In this document: positions 26,338 through 34,934 of the stretch, in pieces
How the letters are laid out: each line of letters opens with the position of its first letter
Position numbering within the stretch: position 1 is the stretch's first letter
Origin: Pelomonas cellulosilytica
GTDB lineage: Bacteria; Pseudomonadota; Gammaproteobacteria; Burkholderiales; Burkholderiaceae_C
Direction of reading: 5' to 3'
DNA: 64,000 nucleotides
Assembly (NCBI RefSeq): GCF_021353265.1
Contig: NZ_JAJTWU010000013.1
Location: 48,609 to 112,608 of the forward strand
The notes under the pieces: model-generated
The model's input: only the letters and a program-made list of their open reading frames with translations
Database searches by the model: none
Told to the model about the DNA's origin: nothing
Program-made: the position numbers and the translations under genes

Positions 26338-27066
26338 TCAGGTGACGCTGCTGTGCCGGCTGGCGACGTCGGCCCGGGCGCCCATCCAGCGCCCGAAGGA
26401 CGCCTGCAGGTGGGCACACATGGCCGCGGTCGCGGCGTAGGGGTCGCGCGCCTCCAGGGCCATAAGGATGGCCTCGTGTTCCGCCAGCGCGGCCTGCCAG
26501 GCGCCTGCCGACTCGGCACCCTGGCGCATGCGCGACGAGATCGGGCTGTGACGCCCGTCGAACAAGGCCGTCACCAGCGAGACCAGCACCGGATTGCCGG
26601 TCATCTCGGCGACGCCGGCATGGAAGCGCCGGTCAGCATCGACGGGGCTGCGCCCCTGGGCGACCTCTGCATGCATGGCCGCCAGCGCGTCGGCGACACG
26701 CTGCAGGCCGGGCTGTGTGACCCGCGCCGCGGCCAGCGTCATGATGGCGCTCTCCAGCACGACGCGCGCGTCCATCAGCTCGGCCGGGCTGTCGCCCAGC
26801 GACGGCGTCTCACCGTCCGCCGGGTTGGTGGCCGCACAGACGTAGACGCCGGAGCCGCCGCGGATCTCCACGCGGCCGTCGATCTCGAGCGCGATCAGGG
26901 CCTCGCGCAGCGACGGCCGGGACACGCCCAGCTGCACGGCCAGTTCCCGTTCGGGCGGCAGCCTCGATCCGGGCTGGCGCCCCTCGTTATCAATGAGCGC
27001 ACGGATGCGGTCCGCGACGACCTGGTACTGGCGTCGCGCCTCGCCGCCGCGATGGGAATGGGACAT
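26338..27066 (-). CDS. FadR/GntR-family regulator of the sugar locus
   Basis: A 242-aa regulator with an N-terminal winged HTH (QYQVVADRIRALIDNEGRQP, RLPPERELAVQLGVSRPSLR, EALIALEIDGRVEIRGGSGV) and a C-terminal all-helical FCD domain (MDARVVLESAIMTLAAARV, then DADRRFHAGVAEMTGNPVLV, AEHEAILMALEARD). The metal ligands typical of FCD are suggested by D, H and H residues there. Similar proteins (UxuR, ExuR, LgoR) control hexuronate and galactonate genes and bind TGGT-nn-ACCA sites, like those at 18470-18673. ATG 27066 is chosen; the frame extends upstream without conservation. It is convergent with the enzyme operon. Confidence 0.9.
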   Translation of the reverse strand: MSHSHRGGEARRQYQVVADRIRALIDNEGRQPGSRLPPERELAVQLGVSRPSLREALIALEIDGRVEIRGGSGVYVCAATNPADGETPSLGDSPAELMDARVVLESAIMTLAAARVTQPGLQRVADALAAMHAEVAQGRSPVDADRRFHAGVAEMTGNPVLVSLVTALFDGRHSPISSRMRQGAESAGAWQAALAEHEAILMALEARDPYAATAAMCAHLQASFGRWMGARADVASRHSSVT

Positions 27067-27195
27067 GGATCCTGCAGGCAAGAAGAACCCGTCGGATCGT
27101 AGCCAGATGACCCGCAATAGTTCGACCAGCAACGAGAATCTGTTCACCAGCCGAGCAGAAATGCTCTGGCCGGCTCGTACCAAGGTGGCGCGGCC

Positions 27196-28476
27196 CTAGG
27201 CTGTCACCACCTCCACGGGCTTGGGCAGCTCGCGCACGCCCCGCAGCACCGGGTGGTTCCAGGCCCACACCGCCGTGAGCACGCAGCCGATGCCGGCAAA
27301 CCCCAGCGCCGCGCGCAGACCCAGGTGCTCACCGAGCCAGCCGCCCAGCAGCGCGCCCGGCGCGGCCGGCACGAGGATGAGCCAGCGCATCGTGCTCGTC
27401 ATGCGGCCCAGCAGCGGCGCGGGCGTCACAGCCTGGCGCAGCGACAGGAAGTTGATGAACAGCAGCACCGCGCCGGCCCCCCAGGTGAACAGCATCAGTG
27501 CGAAGCTGGCCACGCCCCAGGCGCCAGCCGGTGCGAACGCCAGCTGCAGCCACGCCAGACCGCACAGCGTGAAGCCCAGCACCAGGCAGGGTCCCGGCCC
27601 CAGGCGGCGACTGATGCGGTGGCCGAAGCTGCTGGCCAGCACCGTGCCGACGCCGATCGCCACGTAGGACCAGCCCACCGTCTGCGGCGCGAGATGCAGC
27701 TCGCGCGTGGCCAACAGGATCTGCACCACCAGCGCCGCGTTATGGAAAACATGCCAGGCGGCCACGACGATGGCCATCGTGACGAGCAGCGGCCGCTCAC
27801 GCACGAAGCGCAGGCCGGTCTTGAGTTCGGCCCAGAAGTCCTGGCCCTGGCGCTCGGGCAGTTGCTCCTTCACATGCACGCCGCGCAGGATCAGTGTGGA
27901 AACGGCCAACATCAGCGCGTTGACGGCCAGCGCCAGCGGTGCGCCGAGCAGCTTGATGAGCAGGCCAGCCAGCCCGGGCCCGGCGACGTCGGCGCCAGAG
28001 GACGCCAGCGCGTTCTTCGCGTGGGCCTCCACCAGGCGCTCACGGGGCACCACCTGCGTCAGCACGATCTGCGCGGCGCTGCCCGCCGTCGTGTTGACCG
28101 TGCCGATGATGAAACCCACGACATAGAGCCAGCCCATGCCCAGCACGCCCAGCCAGGCCGCAACCGGCACCGACACCACGGCCACGCCCAGCATCGCCTC
28201 GCCGCCGATGTAGATCGGCAGCTTGCGCACGCGGTCCAGCAGCACGCCGGCGGGCAGCGAAAACAGCGCGAAGGGGAGCACCTCCAGCGCCTGCAACAGG
28301 CCCATCTGCGTGGGCGTGGCATGCAGCATCACGGCCGCCGTCAGCGGCAGCGCCAGCAGCGTGATCTGGCCGCCCAGCGACGAGCACAGGATGGAGGTCC
28401 ACAGCCGCCGGTAGACGGCGTCGCGCAGCAGGTCCTGCGGCGCAAGGGTGAAGAAGGCGATGAGGCGGGAGAGCAT
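27196..28476 (-). CDS. MFS transporter, MFS_3 (EntS-like) family
   Basis: A 426-aa inner-membrane protein with about 12 hydrophobic helices. It opens with a short basic N-terminus and YRRLWTSILCSSLGGQITLL. LLDRVRKLPIYIGGEAMLGV corresponds to the loop 2-3 MFS motif. AVNALMLAVSTLILRGVHVK and ALRFAG-like C-terminal helices follow. MFS_3 members export siderophores, macrolides or other small molecules by proton antiport. No biosynthetic or regulator gene nearby hints at a substrate. It is followed by a 122-bp gap to the PPC-domain gene. Confidence 0.82.
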   Translation of the reverse strand: MLSRLIAFFTLAPQDLLRDAVYRRLWTSILCSSLGGQITLLALPLTAAVMLHATPTQMGLLQALEVLPFALFSLPAGVLLDRVRKLPIYIGGEAMLGVAVVSVPVAAWLGVLGMGWLYVVGFIIGTVNTTAGSAAQIVLTQVVPRERLVEAHAKNALASSGADVAGPGLAGLLIKLLGAPLALAVNALMLAVSTLILRGVHVKEQLPERQGQDFWAELKTGLRFVRERPLLVTMAIVVAAWHVFHNAALVVQILLATRELHLAPQTVGWSYVAIGVGTVLASSFGHRISRRLGPGPCLVLGFTLCGLAWLQLAFAPAGAWGVASFALMLFTWGAGAVLLFINFLSLRQAVTPAPLLGRMTSTMRWLILVPAAPGALLGGWLGEHLGLRAALGFAGIGCVLTAVWAWNHPVLRGVRELPKPVEVVTA

Positions 28477-28598
28477 GACGGCAAGGGCTCAGAAACTCGA
28501 CCAGGGGCGGCCCAGGGCGGGCCGGGCGACGCGCTCAGGCGCGTCAGTCGAGGTCGAGCAGCTTGGTCATCCCGCCATGCTAGCAGCGCGGCCGGCCG

Positions 28599-28967
28599 TC
28601 AGCGCTCCTGGACGACCAGTTCGGTGAAACCCGTCACCGGATCGAAGACCCGGGCGAGGCTGCCGGCCGGCAACGGCGCGATGAGCAGCTCGGCCGTCGT
28701 CCGCACGACGCAGCCCGCGCAGACATGCCCGCCCCACACTCGTCCCATGGCATCCGACACGCTGGCATGCAGGTGCATGCCGTCGGGCGTCAGGCTGCCG
28801 CTGAGCGTCAGGATCTCCAGCGGCCCGTCGATGCCCGTCGGCCCGGCCGCGCCCGCCCACCGCAGCTGCGCCGACACGAGGCTGCCGATACCCGCCACGA
28901 CGAAGCCCGTGCGCCCGGCGAGCGCGCCGCGCAGGTCGTCCCCTGGCTGCAGTCGCAATGCCTGCAT
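28599..28967 (-). CDS. PPC/DUF296-domain protein
   Basis: A 122-aa protein consisting of one PPC (plant and prokaryote conserved, DUF296) domain: MQALRLQPGDDLRGALAGRT, TGFVVAGIGSLVSAQLRWAG, GPLEILTLSGSLTPDG and HLHASVSDAMGRVWGGHVCA. These domains form trimers and in bacteria may bind metal through the HLHASV histidines; the function is not settled. The ATG at 28967 lies 3 bp inside the GGT gene's stop region (a GTG at 28973 is possible), so it is coupled to the gamma-glutamyltransferase gene upstream. Confidence 0.82.
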   Translation of the reverse strand: MQALRLQPGDDLRGALAGRTGFVVAGIGSLVSAQLRWAGAAGPTGIDGPLEILTLSGSLTPDGMHLHASVSDAMGRVWGGHVCAGCVVRTTAELLIAPLPAGSLARVFDPVTGFTELVVQER

Positions 28968-28969
28968 CG

Positions 28970-30583
28970 TCACCAGCCCACCGCGGCGCCGTCACGTCGG
29001 GGGTCGCTGGCGGCCACGTAGCCGTCCACCGCCGGGTCGCCCAGCCGCCAGATGAACTGGCCGGCGCCGAAGTCCTGGTAGCTGTCGTGGATGTCGCCGA
29101 CCTGGTGGCCGCGCGCGCGCAAGGCCTCGATAGTGGTCGCCGGCATGTGCGCCTCGATGTTGATGGACAGGCCCTCGTTGAAGCGCCAGCGCGGCGCGTC
29201 GCAGGCCGTCTGCGGATTCTGACCGTAGCAGAGCATGCGGACCAGCGTCTGCAGGTGGCCCTGCGGTTGCATGTTGCCCCCCATGACGCCGAAGCTCATC
29301 ACCGGGGCGCCGTCCTGCGTCAGGAACGCCGGGATGATGGTGTGGAACGGGCGCTTGGCCGGCGCGACCTGGTTGGGGTGGCCCGGCTCGAGCGTGAAAC
29401 AGTGACCGCGGTTCTGCAGGCTGATGCCGTAGCCCGGCAGCACGAGGCCCGAGCCGAAGCCCATGTAGTTGCTCTGGATGAAGCTGACCATCATGCCCGA
29501 CTCGTCGGCCGCGGTCAGGTAGATGGTGCCGCCCTTGACCGGGTTGCCGGCGCCGAACACCTGGGCGCGCGCCGGGTCGATGAGCTTCGCGCGCTCGGCG
29601 AGATAGCCGTCGTCGAGCAACTGCGCCGGGCTGACCGCCATCGCCGCCGGCTCGGCGACGAAGCGGTAGACGTCGGCGAACGCCAGCTTCATCGCCTCGA
29701 TCATCAGATGCTGCGCGTCGGCACTGTCGACGGTATGGTGGCCGATACCGCAATGCTGCAGCAGGCCGAGCGCCATCTGCGCCGCGATGCCCTGGCCATT
29801 GGGCGGGATCTCGTGCAGCGTGTGGCCGGCAAAGTCTTTGGCCAGCGGCGTGACCCATTCGGGCCGGTAGGCGGCCAGATCCGCCTCGGTCAGCGCGCCG
29901 CCGGTCTCGCGGGCGAAGCGCGCCAGCGCTGCTGAGATCTCGCCACGGTAGAAGGCCTCGCCACGCGACTCGGCAATCAACCGAAGGCTGCGCGCCGCGT
30001 CGGCGAAGCTGAAGCGCTCGCCCACCGCCGGCACCCGGCCGTGCGGCAGGAAGGCCTGCGCGAAGCCGGGCTGCGACGTGAGCTCGGGCAGGGCCGCGGC
30101 CATGGCCCACTTGCCCTGCACGATCGGCGGCACCGCGTAGCCGCGCTCGGCGATCTCGATGGCCGGCTGCATCAGCTCGCCGAAGGGCAGCAGGCCGAAG
30201 CGCTCGCTGAGTGCCGCCCAGCCTCCCACCGCGCCAGGCACCGTCACCGAGCCCCAGCCGCGGCGAGGCATGGTGGCCCCCTCGAAGAAGGACGGCGTCC
30301 ATGCCGCGGGTGCCGGGCCGCTGGCGTTCAACCCATGCAACTGGCGGCCGTCCCACAGGATGCAGAAGGCGTCCGACCCGAGGCCGTTGCTGCACGGCTC
30401 GACGAGCGTCATGCAGGCCGCAGCAGCAATGGCGGCGTCCACCGCATTGCCGCCCGCCTGCAGCATGCGCAGCCCGGCCTGGGCGGCCAGCGGATGCGAT
30501 GTAGAGACGATGTTGCGGGCGAACAGCGGGCTGCGCCGGCTGGCGTAGCCGGCGGTCCAGTCGAAGCGGGAAGCGGTGCTCAT
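28970..30583 (-). CDS. Gamma-glutamyltransferase family protein
   Basis: A 537-aa Ntn-hydrolase of the gamma-glutamyltransferase family. It is made as a precursor that cleaves itself; the new N-terminal Thr is expected at GGTIYLTAADESGMM (about residue 355). FARNIVSTSHPLAAQAGLRM, GNAVDAAIAAAACMTLVEP and LMIEAMKLAFADVYRF are conserved family segments. There is no signal peptide, so it is probably cytoplasmic, like many bacterial paralogues of unknown substrate. A role in glutathione or gamma-glutamyl compound breakdown is inferred from the family. The PPC-domain gene follows with overlap. Confidence 0.9.
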   Translation of the reverse strand: MSTASRFDWTAGYASRRSPLFARNIVSTSHPLAAQAGLRMLQAGGNAVDAAIAAAACMTLVEPCSNGLGSDAFCILWDGRQLHGLNASGPAPAAWTPSFFEGATMPRRGWGSVTVPGAVGGWAALSERFGLLPFGELMQPAIEIAERGYAVPPIVQGKWAMAAALPELTSQPGFAQAFLPHGRVPAVGERFSFADAARSLRLIAESRGEAFYRGEISAALARFARETGGALTEADLAAYRPEWVTPLAKDFAGHTLHEIPPNGQGIAAQMALGLLQHCGIGHHTVDSADAQHLMIEAMKLAFADVYRFVAEPAAMAVSPAQLLDDGYLAERAKLIDPARAQVFGAGNPVKGGTIYLTAADESGMMVSFIQSNYMGFGSGLVLPGYGISLQNRGHCFTLEPGHPNQVAPAKRPFHTIIPAFLTQDGAPVMSFGVMGGNMQPQGHLQTLVRMLCYGQNPQTACDAPRWRFNEGLSINIEAHMPATTIEALRARGHQVGDIHDSYQDFGAGQFIWRLGDPAVDGYVAASDPRRDGAAVGW

Positions 30584-30704
30584 GCCCGCGATTCTGCGCG
30601 CGTGTAAGGTTTTGCAACGCCGTCAACGTGGTGCCGGCAGGGGTCGTTGTGGACACAAGCTTTCGCGAAGCCCACGCAACCGAAACAACCCTGGAGCCCT
30701 CAAG

Positions 30705-30995
30705 ATGAACACGCTGAAGACCACCATCGCTACCGCCCTCATCACCCTGGCCTCGGGCGTGGCCCTCGCCCAGAACCCCACACCGGCTGCCGCGCCCGCC
30801 AAGGCGACCGCGCCCACCACCGTCGCACAGGCCGACACGAAGGCGCCCGCCACGACGCCGGCTCCTGCCGCCAAGGCCGACGCTGCAGCGCCCGCCGAGG
30901 CCGCCAGCGGTGCCAAGCACGGCCACAAGCATGCCAAGAAGCATGCCAAGGCCGAAGCGAAGACCGACGCCAAGACCGAGACCAAGACGCAGTAA
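30705..30995 (+). CDS. Small exported Ala/Lys/His-rich protein
   Basis: A 96-aa protein with a clear signal peptide (MNTLKTTIATALITLASGVA, cleavage after LAQ near residue 23). The mature part is low-complexity: Ala/Pro/Thr-rich, then a basic tail with GHKHAKKHAKAEAKTDAK. It would be periplasmic. The His/Lys tail could bind metal or nucleic acid, but this is speculation. It is a monocistronic gene followed by a strong terminator at 31018-31053. The frame is open upstream to 30576, but ATG 30705 starts the signal peptide. Confidence 0.75.
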   Translation: MNTLKTTIATALITLASGVALAQNPTPAAAPAKATAPTTVAQADTKAPATTPAPAAKADAAAPAEAASGAKHGHKHAKKHAKAEAKTDAKTETKTQ

Positions 30996-31017
30996 GCGCC
31001 CGCAGGCGCTCCGCGCA

Positions 31018-31053
31018 GGCCGCAGCCCTCACCGGCTGCGGCCTTTTTGTTTC
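31018..31053 (+). terminator. Rho-independent terminator
   Basis: GGCCGCAGCC (31018-31027) and GGCTGCGGCC (31034-31043) pair perfectly over 10 bp around a CTCACC loop and are followed by TTTTTGTTT. It ends the small exported-protein transcript. Confidence 0.93.
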
Positions 31054-31135
31054 TTTAGAGAGGAGGCAGACGGCCCGCGCCCGCTGATGCATATCTTCTG
31101 CAGTGCACGGGCCGAGAGGGCCAGTTATTGCTGCC

Positions 31136-31440
31136 TTACCGGTGCAGGTTCACGCTCACGCGCTGATGCAGGATTCGCACGCCGGCGATGGCAGATTCCT
31201 GATCGCTGTAGACGATGACATGCGACCCCACGAAATAGAGCAGGTGCGTATCGGGCAACTCGAACGACGTGTGGGCAAGCGCAGGATGACGAGCCAGCAA
31301 CTGCGGCGAGTCATTGATCTTGTCGCGGTAGGGCGGATGGCGTCGCGAATGACTTCGGTGGCGTTGCTATAGAAGCCCGTCGCGACCTAGCCCTTGATGT
31401 AGTTCACCATCTCGGCGGAGAGGCTGACATGCATGGTCAT
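31136..31440 (-). pseudogene. Fused remnant of a ParD/ParE toxin-antitoxin pair
   Basis: From ATG 31440 the minus strand reads MTMHVSLSAEMVNYIKG, then a TAG stop, then VATGFYSNATEVIRDAIR. This is the ribbon-helix-helix start of a ParD-type antitoxin, with the stop in place of the usual Lys codon. After DAIR the family match jumps, in another frame, to YRDKINDSPQLLARHPALAH, TSFELPDTHLLYFVGSHVIV and DQESAIAGVRILHQRVSVNL, the C-terminal half of a ParE/RelE-type toxin ending at TAA (31136-31138). The end of ParD and the start of ParE are deleted, so both genes are dead. Confidence 0.82.
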
Positions 31441-31522
31441 GTTCGCTTACTGGCTGACGTATATGCCCTCATGCAAATCCGCCTCCGGCCCGCGGCTAAG
31501 CCACCGCCCCCGCGGACCAGGT

Positions 31523-32524
31523 TCATCGAACCGGTGACAACTCCCGCAGCGCCTTAACGGCGCCCGCGCCGACGGACGCGCCAAACCGCTTGGCGAGCCG
31601 CTCGGCCACGTTGTCGCGCGGCGTGTAGTCGATGACTTCCTCGGCCTTCACGACCTCGCGGGCGACGTAGTCCAAGTTGCCGTAGTGGTCCGCCAGGCCC
31701 AGCTGCACGGCCTGCTCGCCGTTCCAGAACAGGCCAGAAAACAGGTCGGGCGTTTCCTTCAGCCGCTTGCCGCGGCCTTCGCGCACGACGTGGATGAACT
31801 GCTGGTGAATCTGGTCCAGCATCGCCTGGGCATAGGCGCGCTGTTTGGGCACCAGCGGGCTGAACGGGTCCAGCATGCCCTTGTTCTCGCCTGCGGTCAG
31901 CAGCCGGCGCTCAATGCCCAGCTTGTCCATCAGGCCGGTAAAGCCGAAGCCATCCATCAGCACGCCGATAGAGCCGACGACCGAGGCCTTGTCGACGTAG
32001 ATCTCATCAGCCGCTGCGGCGATGTAGTAGGCGCCCGATGCGCACATTTCCTCAACGACGGCATACACCGGCTTGTCGTAGAGCTTCTTCAGCCGCTGGA
32101 TCTCGTCGTAGACGATGCCGGCCTGCACGGGGCTCCCGCCCGGGGAGTTGATGCGCAGCACGACGGCCTGCGCCGCATCGTCCTTGAAGGCGTCCTTCAG
32201 CGCGGCCAGCAGCAGCTCGGCGCTGGCTTCCGTGTCGGCTGCGATCTCGCCACGTACCTCGACGAGCGCCGTGTGCGGTGTCGTCGTGGGCGCGACATGG
32301 CGCCCCTGCAGCCACAGGCTGTAGACGAACAGCCCCGCCAGCAGCAGCCAGAACAGCCGGAACGTCGTGCGCCAGCGCCGCTCCAGTCGCCGCTCGCGCA
32401 ACACGTCACGCACCAGTTGGGCCAGCAGCGTCTCGTTGTGCGGCGACAGCGACGGCGCCGCCGGTGGCACGCCCACGGGCTCGGGCATGGGCGGGGGCAG
32501 GGAGTCGTCGGGGGTGCTGCTCAT
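31523..32524 (-). CDS. sppA: S49-family signal peptide peptidase
   Basis: A 333-aa membrane-anchored peptidase that degrades signal peptides left in the inner membrane. A cytoplasmic Pro-rich start is followed by a TM helix (FRLFWLLLAGLFVYSLWL, about residues 55-72). The catalytic ClpP-like fold follows: VVLRINSPGGSPVQAG, EMCASGAYYIAAAADEIYVD (Ser), then ASVVGSIGVLMDGFGFTGLM. ATG 32524 is chosen; an upstream start would run into the Rieske gene. It is the last gene of the HAD-Rieske-sppA run, a conserved order downstream of rluC in Burkholderiales. Confidence 0.92.
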   Translation of the reverse strand: MSSTPDDSLPPPMPEPVGVPPAAPSLSPHNETLLAQLVRDVLRERRLERRWRTTFRLFWLLLAGLFVYSLWLQGRHVAPTTTPHTALVEVRGEIAADTEASAELLLAALKDAFKDDAAQAVVLRINSPGGSPVQAGIVYDEIQRLKKLYDKPVYAVVEEMCASGAYYIAAAADEIYVDKASVVGSIGVLMDGFGFTGLMDKLGIERRLLTAGENKGMLDPFSPLVPKQRAYAQAMLDQIHQQFIHVVREGRGKRLKETPDLFSGLFWNGEQAVQLGLADHYGNLDYVAREVVKAEEVIDYTPRDNVAERLAKRFGASVGAGAVKALRELSPVR

Positions 32525-32525
32525 A

Positions 32526-32912
32526 TCAGTCTTCAAAAGCCGGTTGAGTGTCGCGCGTGGGTTGCCAGTAGACCTGGCCTTCACGCTCGGTGAGTTCGAT
32601 CTTGGTGAGCCGCCCGCGTGTGCACGGGCCCATCACGCACAAGCCGGTCAGCGGCTCGTAGACGGCGCCATGGATGCTGCACATGATGAAGCGCTTGTCG
32701 CCATCCAGAAACTCGCCTTCCTGCCAGTCCATCTCCGCTGGCACATGCGCACAACGGTTCAGGTAGGCGACAGCCTGGCCGTCAAAGCGCAGCGCGAAGG
32801 CGCGGGCCGGCTGGCGCCACTGCAACACGTCGAAGCTGACCGCCTTGCCACGTTCCTCCAGCTCGGCAGACGAGCACAAGCGCTGCGGCGGCTTGATGCC
32901 GGATTCAGGCAT
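32526..32912 (-). CDS. Rieske [2Fe-2S] domain protein
   Basis: A 128-aa protein with a Rieske iron-sulfur fold. The cluster ligands are visible as CAH in YLNRCAHVPAEMDWQ and C-x2-H in FIMCSIHGAVYEPLTG. This single-domain type acts as a small ferredoxin or assembles with unknown partners. ATG 32912 overlaps the HAD gene stop by 8 bp and its stop lies 1 bp before the sppA start, so the three are cotranscribed. This order is typical of the rluC neighbourhood in beta-proteobacteria. The electron partner is unknown. Confidence 0.9.
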   Translation of the reverse strand: MPESGIKPPQRLCSSAELEERGKAVSFDVLQWRQPARAFALRFDGQAVAYLNRCAHVPAEMDWQEGEFLDGDKRFIMCSIHGAVYEPLTGLCVMGPCTRGRLTKIELTEREGQVYWQPTRDTQPAFED

Positions 32913-33570
32913 GCTCGACGAGCCATTCATGCAGCTCACGCGTCGAATGCGCGATGAACAACGGGTTGTGCTCGGCAAACGTCTCATGGTCGTGCGCGCC
33001 GAAGCTGACGCCCACGCTCGCGACGCCGGCGTTGGCGGCGAGCTGCAGGTCATGCGTCGTGTCACCGATCATCAGCGTGCGCTCCGGATCCGCGCCGAAC
33101 TCGCGCATCAGCTCCAGAAGCATCTGCGGGTGGGGCTTGGAGCGCGTCTCGTCGGCCGTGCGCGTGGCGTCAAACATCCTCGTCAGTTCGGCATGCGCGA
33201 GCACCCGGTCCAGGCCCACGCGGTTCTTGCCGGTGGCCACCGTCAGCCAGTGATGGCGGTCCTTCAGCGCTTGCAGCATCTCCAACGTACCGTCGAACAG
33301 CGACACCTCGTGCTCGGAGGCCAGGTAGTGGTGGCGATAGCGCAGGCCCAGCTCGCCGTAGCGGTCGGGCGACAGGCCAGGCACGACATGCTCCAGCGCG
33401 TCGCGCAGGCCCAGGCCGATGACGAACTTGGCCTTCTCGAACTCGGGCTCGGGCAGGCCGATGTCCACGGCCGCTCGCTGGATGCAGCGGGCGATCAGCG
33501 CGGTGGAGTCGAACAGCGTGCCGTCCCAGTCGAAGGCGATGAGGTCGAAGCGTTGGGGGCGGTTGGTCAT
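32905..33570 (-). CDS. HAD-superfamily phosphatase, Gph-like
   Basis: A 221-aa haloacid-dehalogenase hydrolase. Motif I is DLIAFDWDGTLFDSTALIAR (nucleophile Asp), motif II VATGKNR, motif III SKPHPQML and motif IV TLMIGDTTHDLQLAANAG. The helical cap between motifs I and II is of the phosphoglycolate phosphatase type. It would dephosphorylate small phosphorylated metabolites; the exact substrate is unknown. ATG 33570 is chosen. It overlaps the Rieske gene. The usual upstream neighbour, rluC, is here separated by an amidohydrolase gene. Confidence 0.9.
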   Translation of the reverse strand: MTNRPQRFDLIAFDWDGTLFDSTALIARCIQRAAVDIGLPEPEFEKAKFVIGLGLRDALEHVVPGLSPDRYGELGLRYRHHYLASEHEVSLFDGTLEMLQALKDRHHWLTVATGKNRVGLDRVLAHAELTRMFDATRTADETRSKPHPQMLLELMREFGADPERTLMIGDTTHDLQLAANAGVASVGVSFGAHDHETFAEHNPLFIAHSTRELHEWLVEHA

Positions 33571-33632
33571 AGCGAAGATTGTCGTCGGCACAGCAGACCG
33601 CCGCAGCGCAGTGCTCCCACGACGGCCTCGGC

Positions 33633-34925
33633 TCAGTGGCTGTAGAGCACCTGGCCGCCGCGAACCGTGCACTTCACCCGGGCAAAGTTCGTCACCGAGA
33701 GCGCCGGGTCGTCCTCCAGGACCACCATGTCCGCATCCATGCCCGGCAACAGGCGCCCGCGCCGGCCCGATTCCTGCCAGCGTTCGGCCGGCGCGGTCGT
33801 CAACGAGGCCAGGATCTGCATCGGCAGCAGGCCCGCCTGCGCGAGCAAGCGGTACTCCTCGGTCGGGTCGCTGTCTTCCATGTAGTCGACATCGGTCCCG
33901 AACAGCACCTTGCCACCCGCGGCGGCGAAGCGACCGAACTCGCGCACGGTGTCCTGCAGGATGGGGCCCGCCACTTCAGGCGGCACCCTTTCCTTGACAA
34001 GTTCGTAGTCGAGCAGTTTTAGGGTGGGCACCATCCAAACCCCTGCGTTTCGCAGGGATGCCATCATGTCCGGCGGCCAGGGACCGGGAACGCCCAGAGG
34101 CGGATGGGCCAGGATGTCCACGCCTGCCGCCAACGCGGCGTGCACGCCGTCCAGGTCGGTGGGATGGGCGAAGACCAGCCGGCCACGACGATGGGTTTCG
34201 TCGACGACCGCCTTGGCGATCTGCGCCGACATGCGCTTGGGCGGACGGTTGCGCTGGGGAGTGACGAGGAACAGCTTGGTGGCCTCGGCCCCCGCGTCGA
34301 GGTTCTGCCGAACCGTCTCGAGCGCCTCAGCCGCCGTGGCCGGCTGGGGCAGACGGGCCAGGAAGGCGGGGTCGAAGTGCTCCAGATAGACCGGCAGGCC
34401 GTCGGGCGGGAACAGCGGCAGTCCGGCCGTGAGCAGTCGCGGCCCCTTCACGTCGCCGCGTTCGACGCGTGCGCGCAGGGCCAGCGTGTTGTCCCGGTCG
34501 GAGGCGATATCAAAAGCCGTCGTGAAACCGTAGCGCGTCAGCAGCGACACCAGGCCAGCCTCCAGCCTGCCGGCGGGCGCGTCCTTGGCCTGCGCAAAGG
34601 CGGCGCCATTGAGGTGCACATGGCTGTTCTGGAAACCCGCGACCACCACGCCGCCATCGCAGCCCGCATCCAGCGCCGGCACCCCCTGGGGCTGCGCAGC
34701 CCCGGAACCGACCTCCACGATCCGCCCGTCCCTGACCAGCACCACGCCATCGTCGATGGGCGGCGCATCGGGTGCCACGTAGACCTTCACGCCGCGCAAG
34801 GCCACCAAGCCTGCTCGGCCCGTCTCGGCTGCAGCGACACGCTGCGCTGCAGCGGCCATCGCCGCGCAGGCGAGCAGGTTCAAGAGCGACAGCAAGCCCC
34901 GGCGGAACATGGGGATCAGCATCAC
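33633..34925 (-). CDS. Secreted amidohydrolase-family metal-dependent hydrolase
   Basis: A 430-aa amidohydrolase with an N-terminal signal peptide (FRRGLLSLLNLLACAAMAAA). Metal ligands are visible: HVH in VAGFQNSHVHLNG, LVFAHPTDLDG, DILAHPPLG and the Asp in LFGTDVDYMEDSDP. This is the imidazolonepropionase/prolidase-like type of periplasmic hydrolase. The start MM at 34925 or the ATG at 34910 are both possible. It lies between rluC and the HAD phosphatase, two genes that are usually adjacent, so it looks like an insertion into the conserved block. Substrate unknown. Confidence 0.86.
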   Translation of the reverse strand: MMLIPMFRRGLLSLLNLLACAAMAAAAQRVAAAETGRAGLVALRGVKVYVAPDAPPIDDGVVLVRDGRIVEVGSGAAQPQGVPALDAGCDGGVVVAGFQNSHVHLNGAAFAQAKDAPAGRLEAGLVSLLTRYGFTTAFDIASDRDNTLALRARVERGDVKGPRLLTAGLPLFPPDGLPVYLEHFDPAFLARLPQPATAAEALETVRQNLDAGAEATKLFLVTPQRNRPPKRMSAQIAKAVVDETHRRGRLVFAHPTDLDGVHAALAAGVDILAHPPLGVPGPWPPDMMASLRNAGVWMVPTLKLLDYELVKERVPPEVAGPILQDTVREFGRFAAAGGKVLFGTDVDYMEDSDPTEEYRLLAQAGLLPMQILASLTTAPAERWQESGRRGRLLPGMDADMVVLEDDPALSVTNFARVKCTVRGGQVLYSH

Positions 34926-34934
34926 GTCACCGTC

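Noticed and set aside
31018..31053. A small RNA gene from the strong hairpin
   Set aside because: The stem plus T-run sits right after the 96-aa gene, and is fully explained as its terminator.
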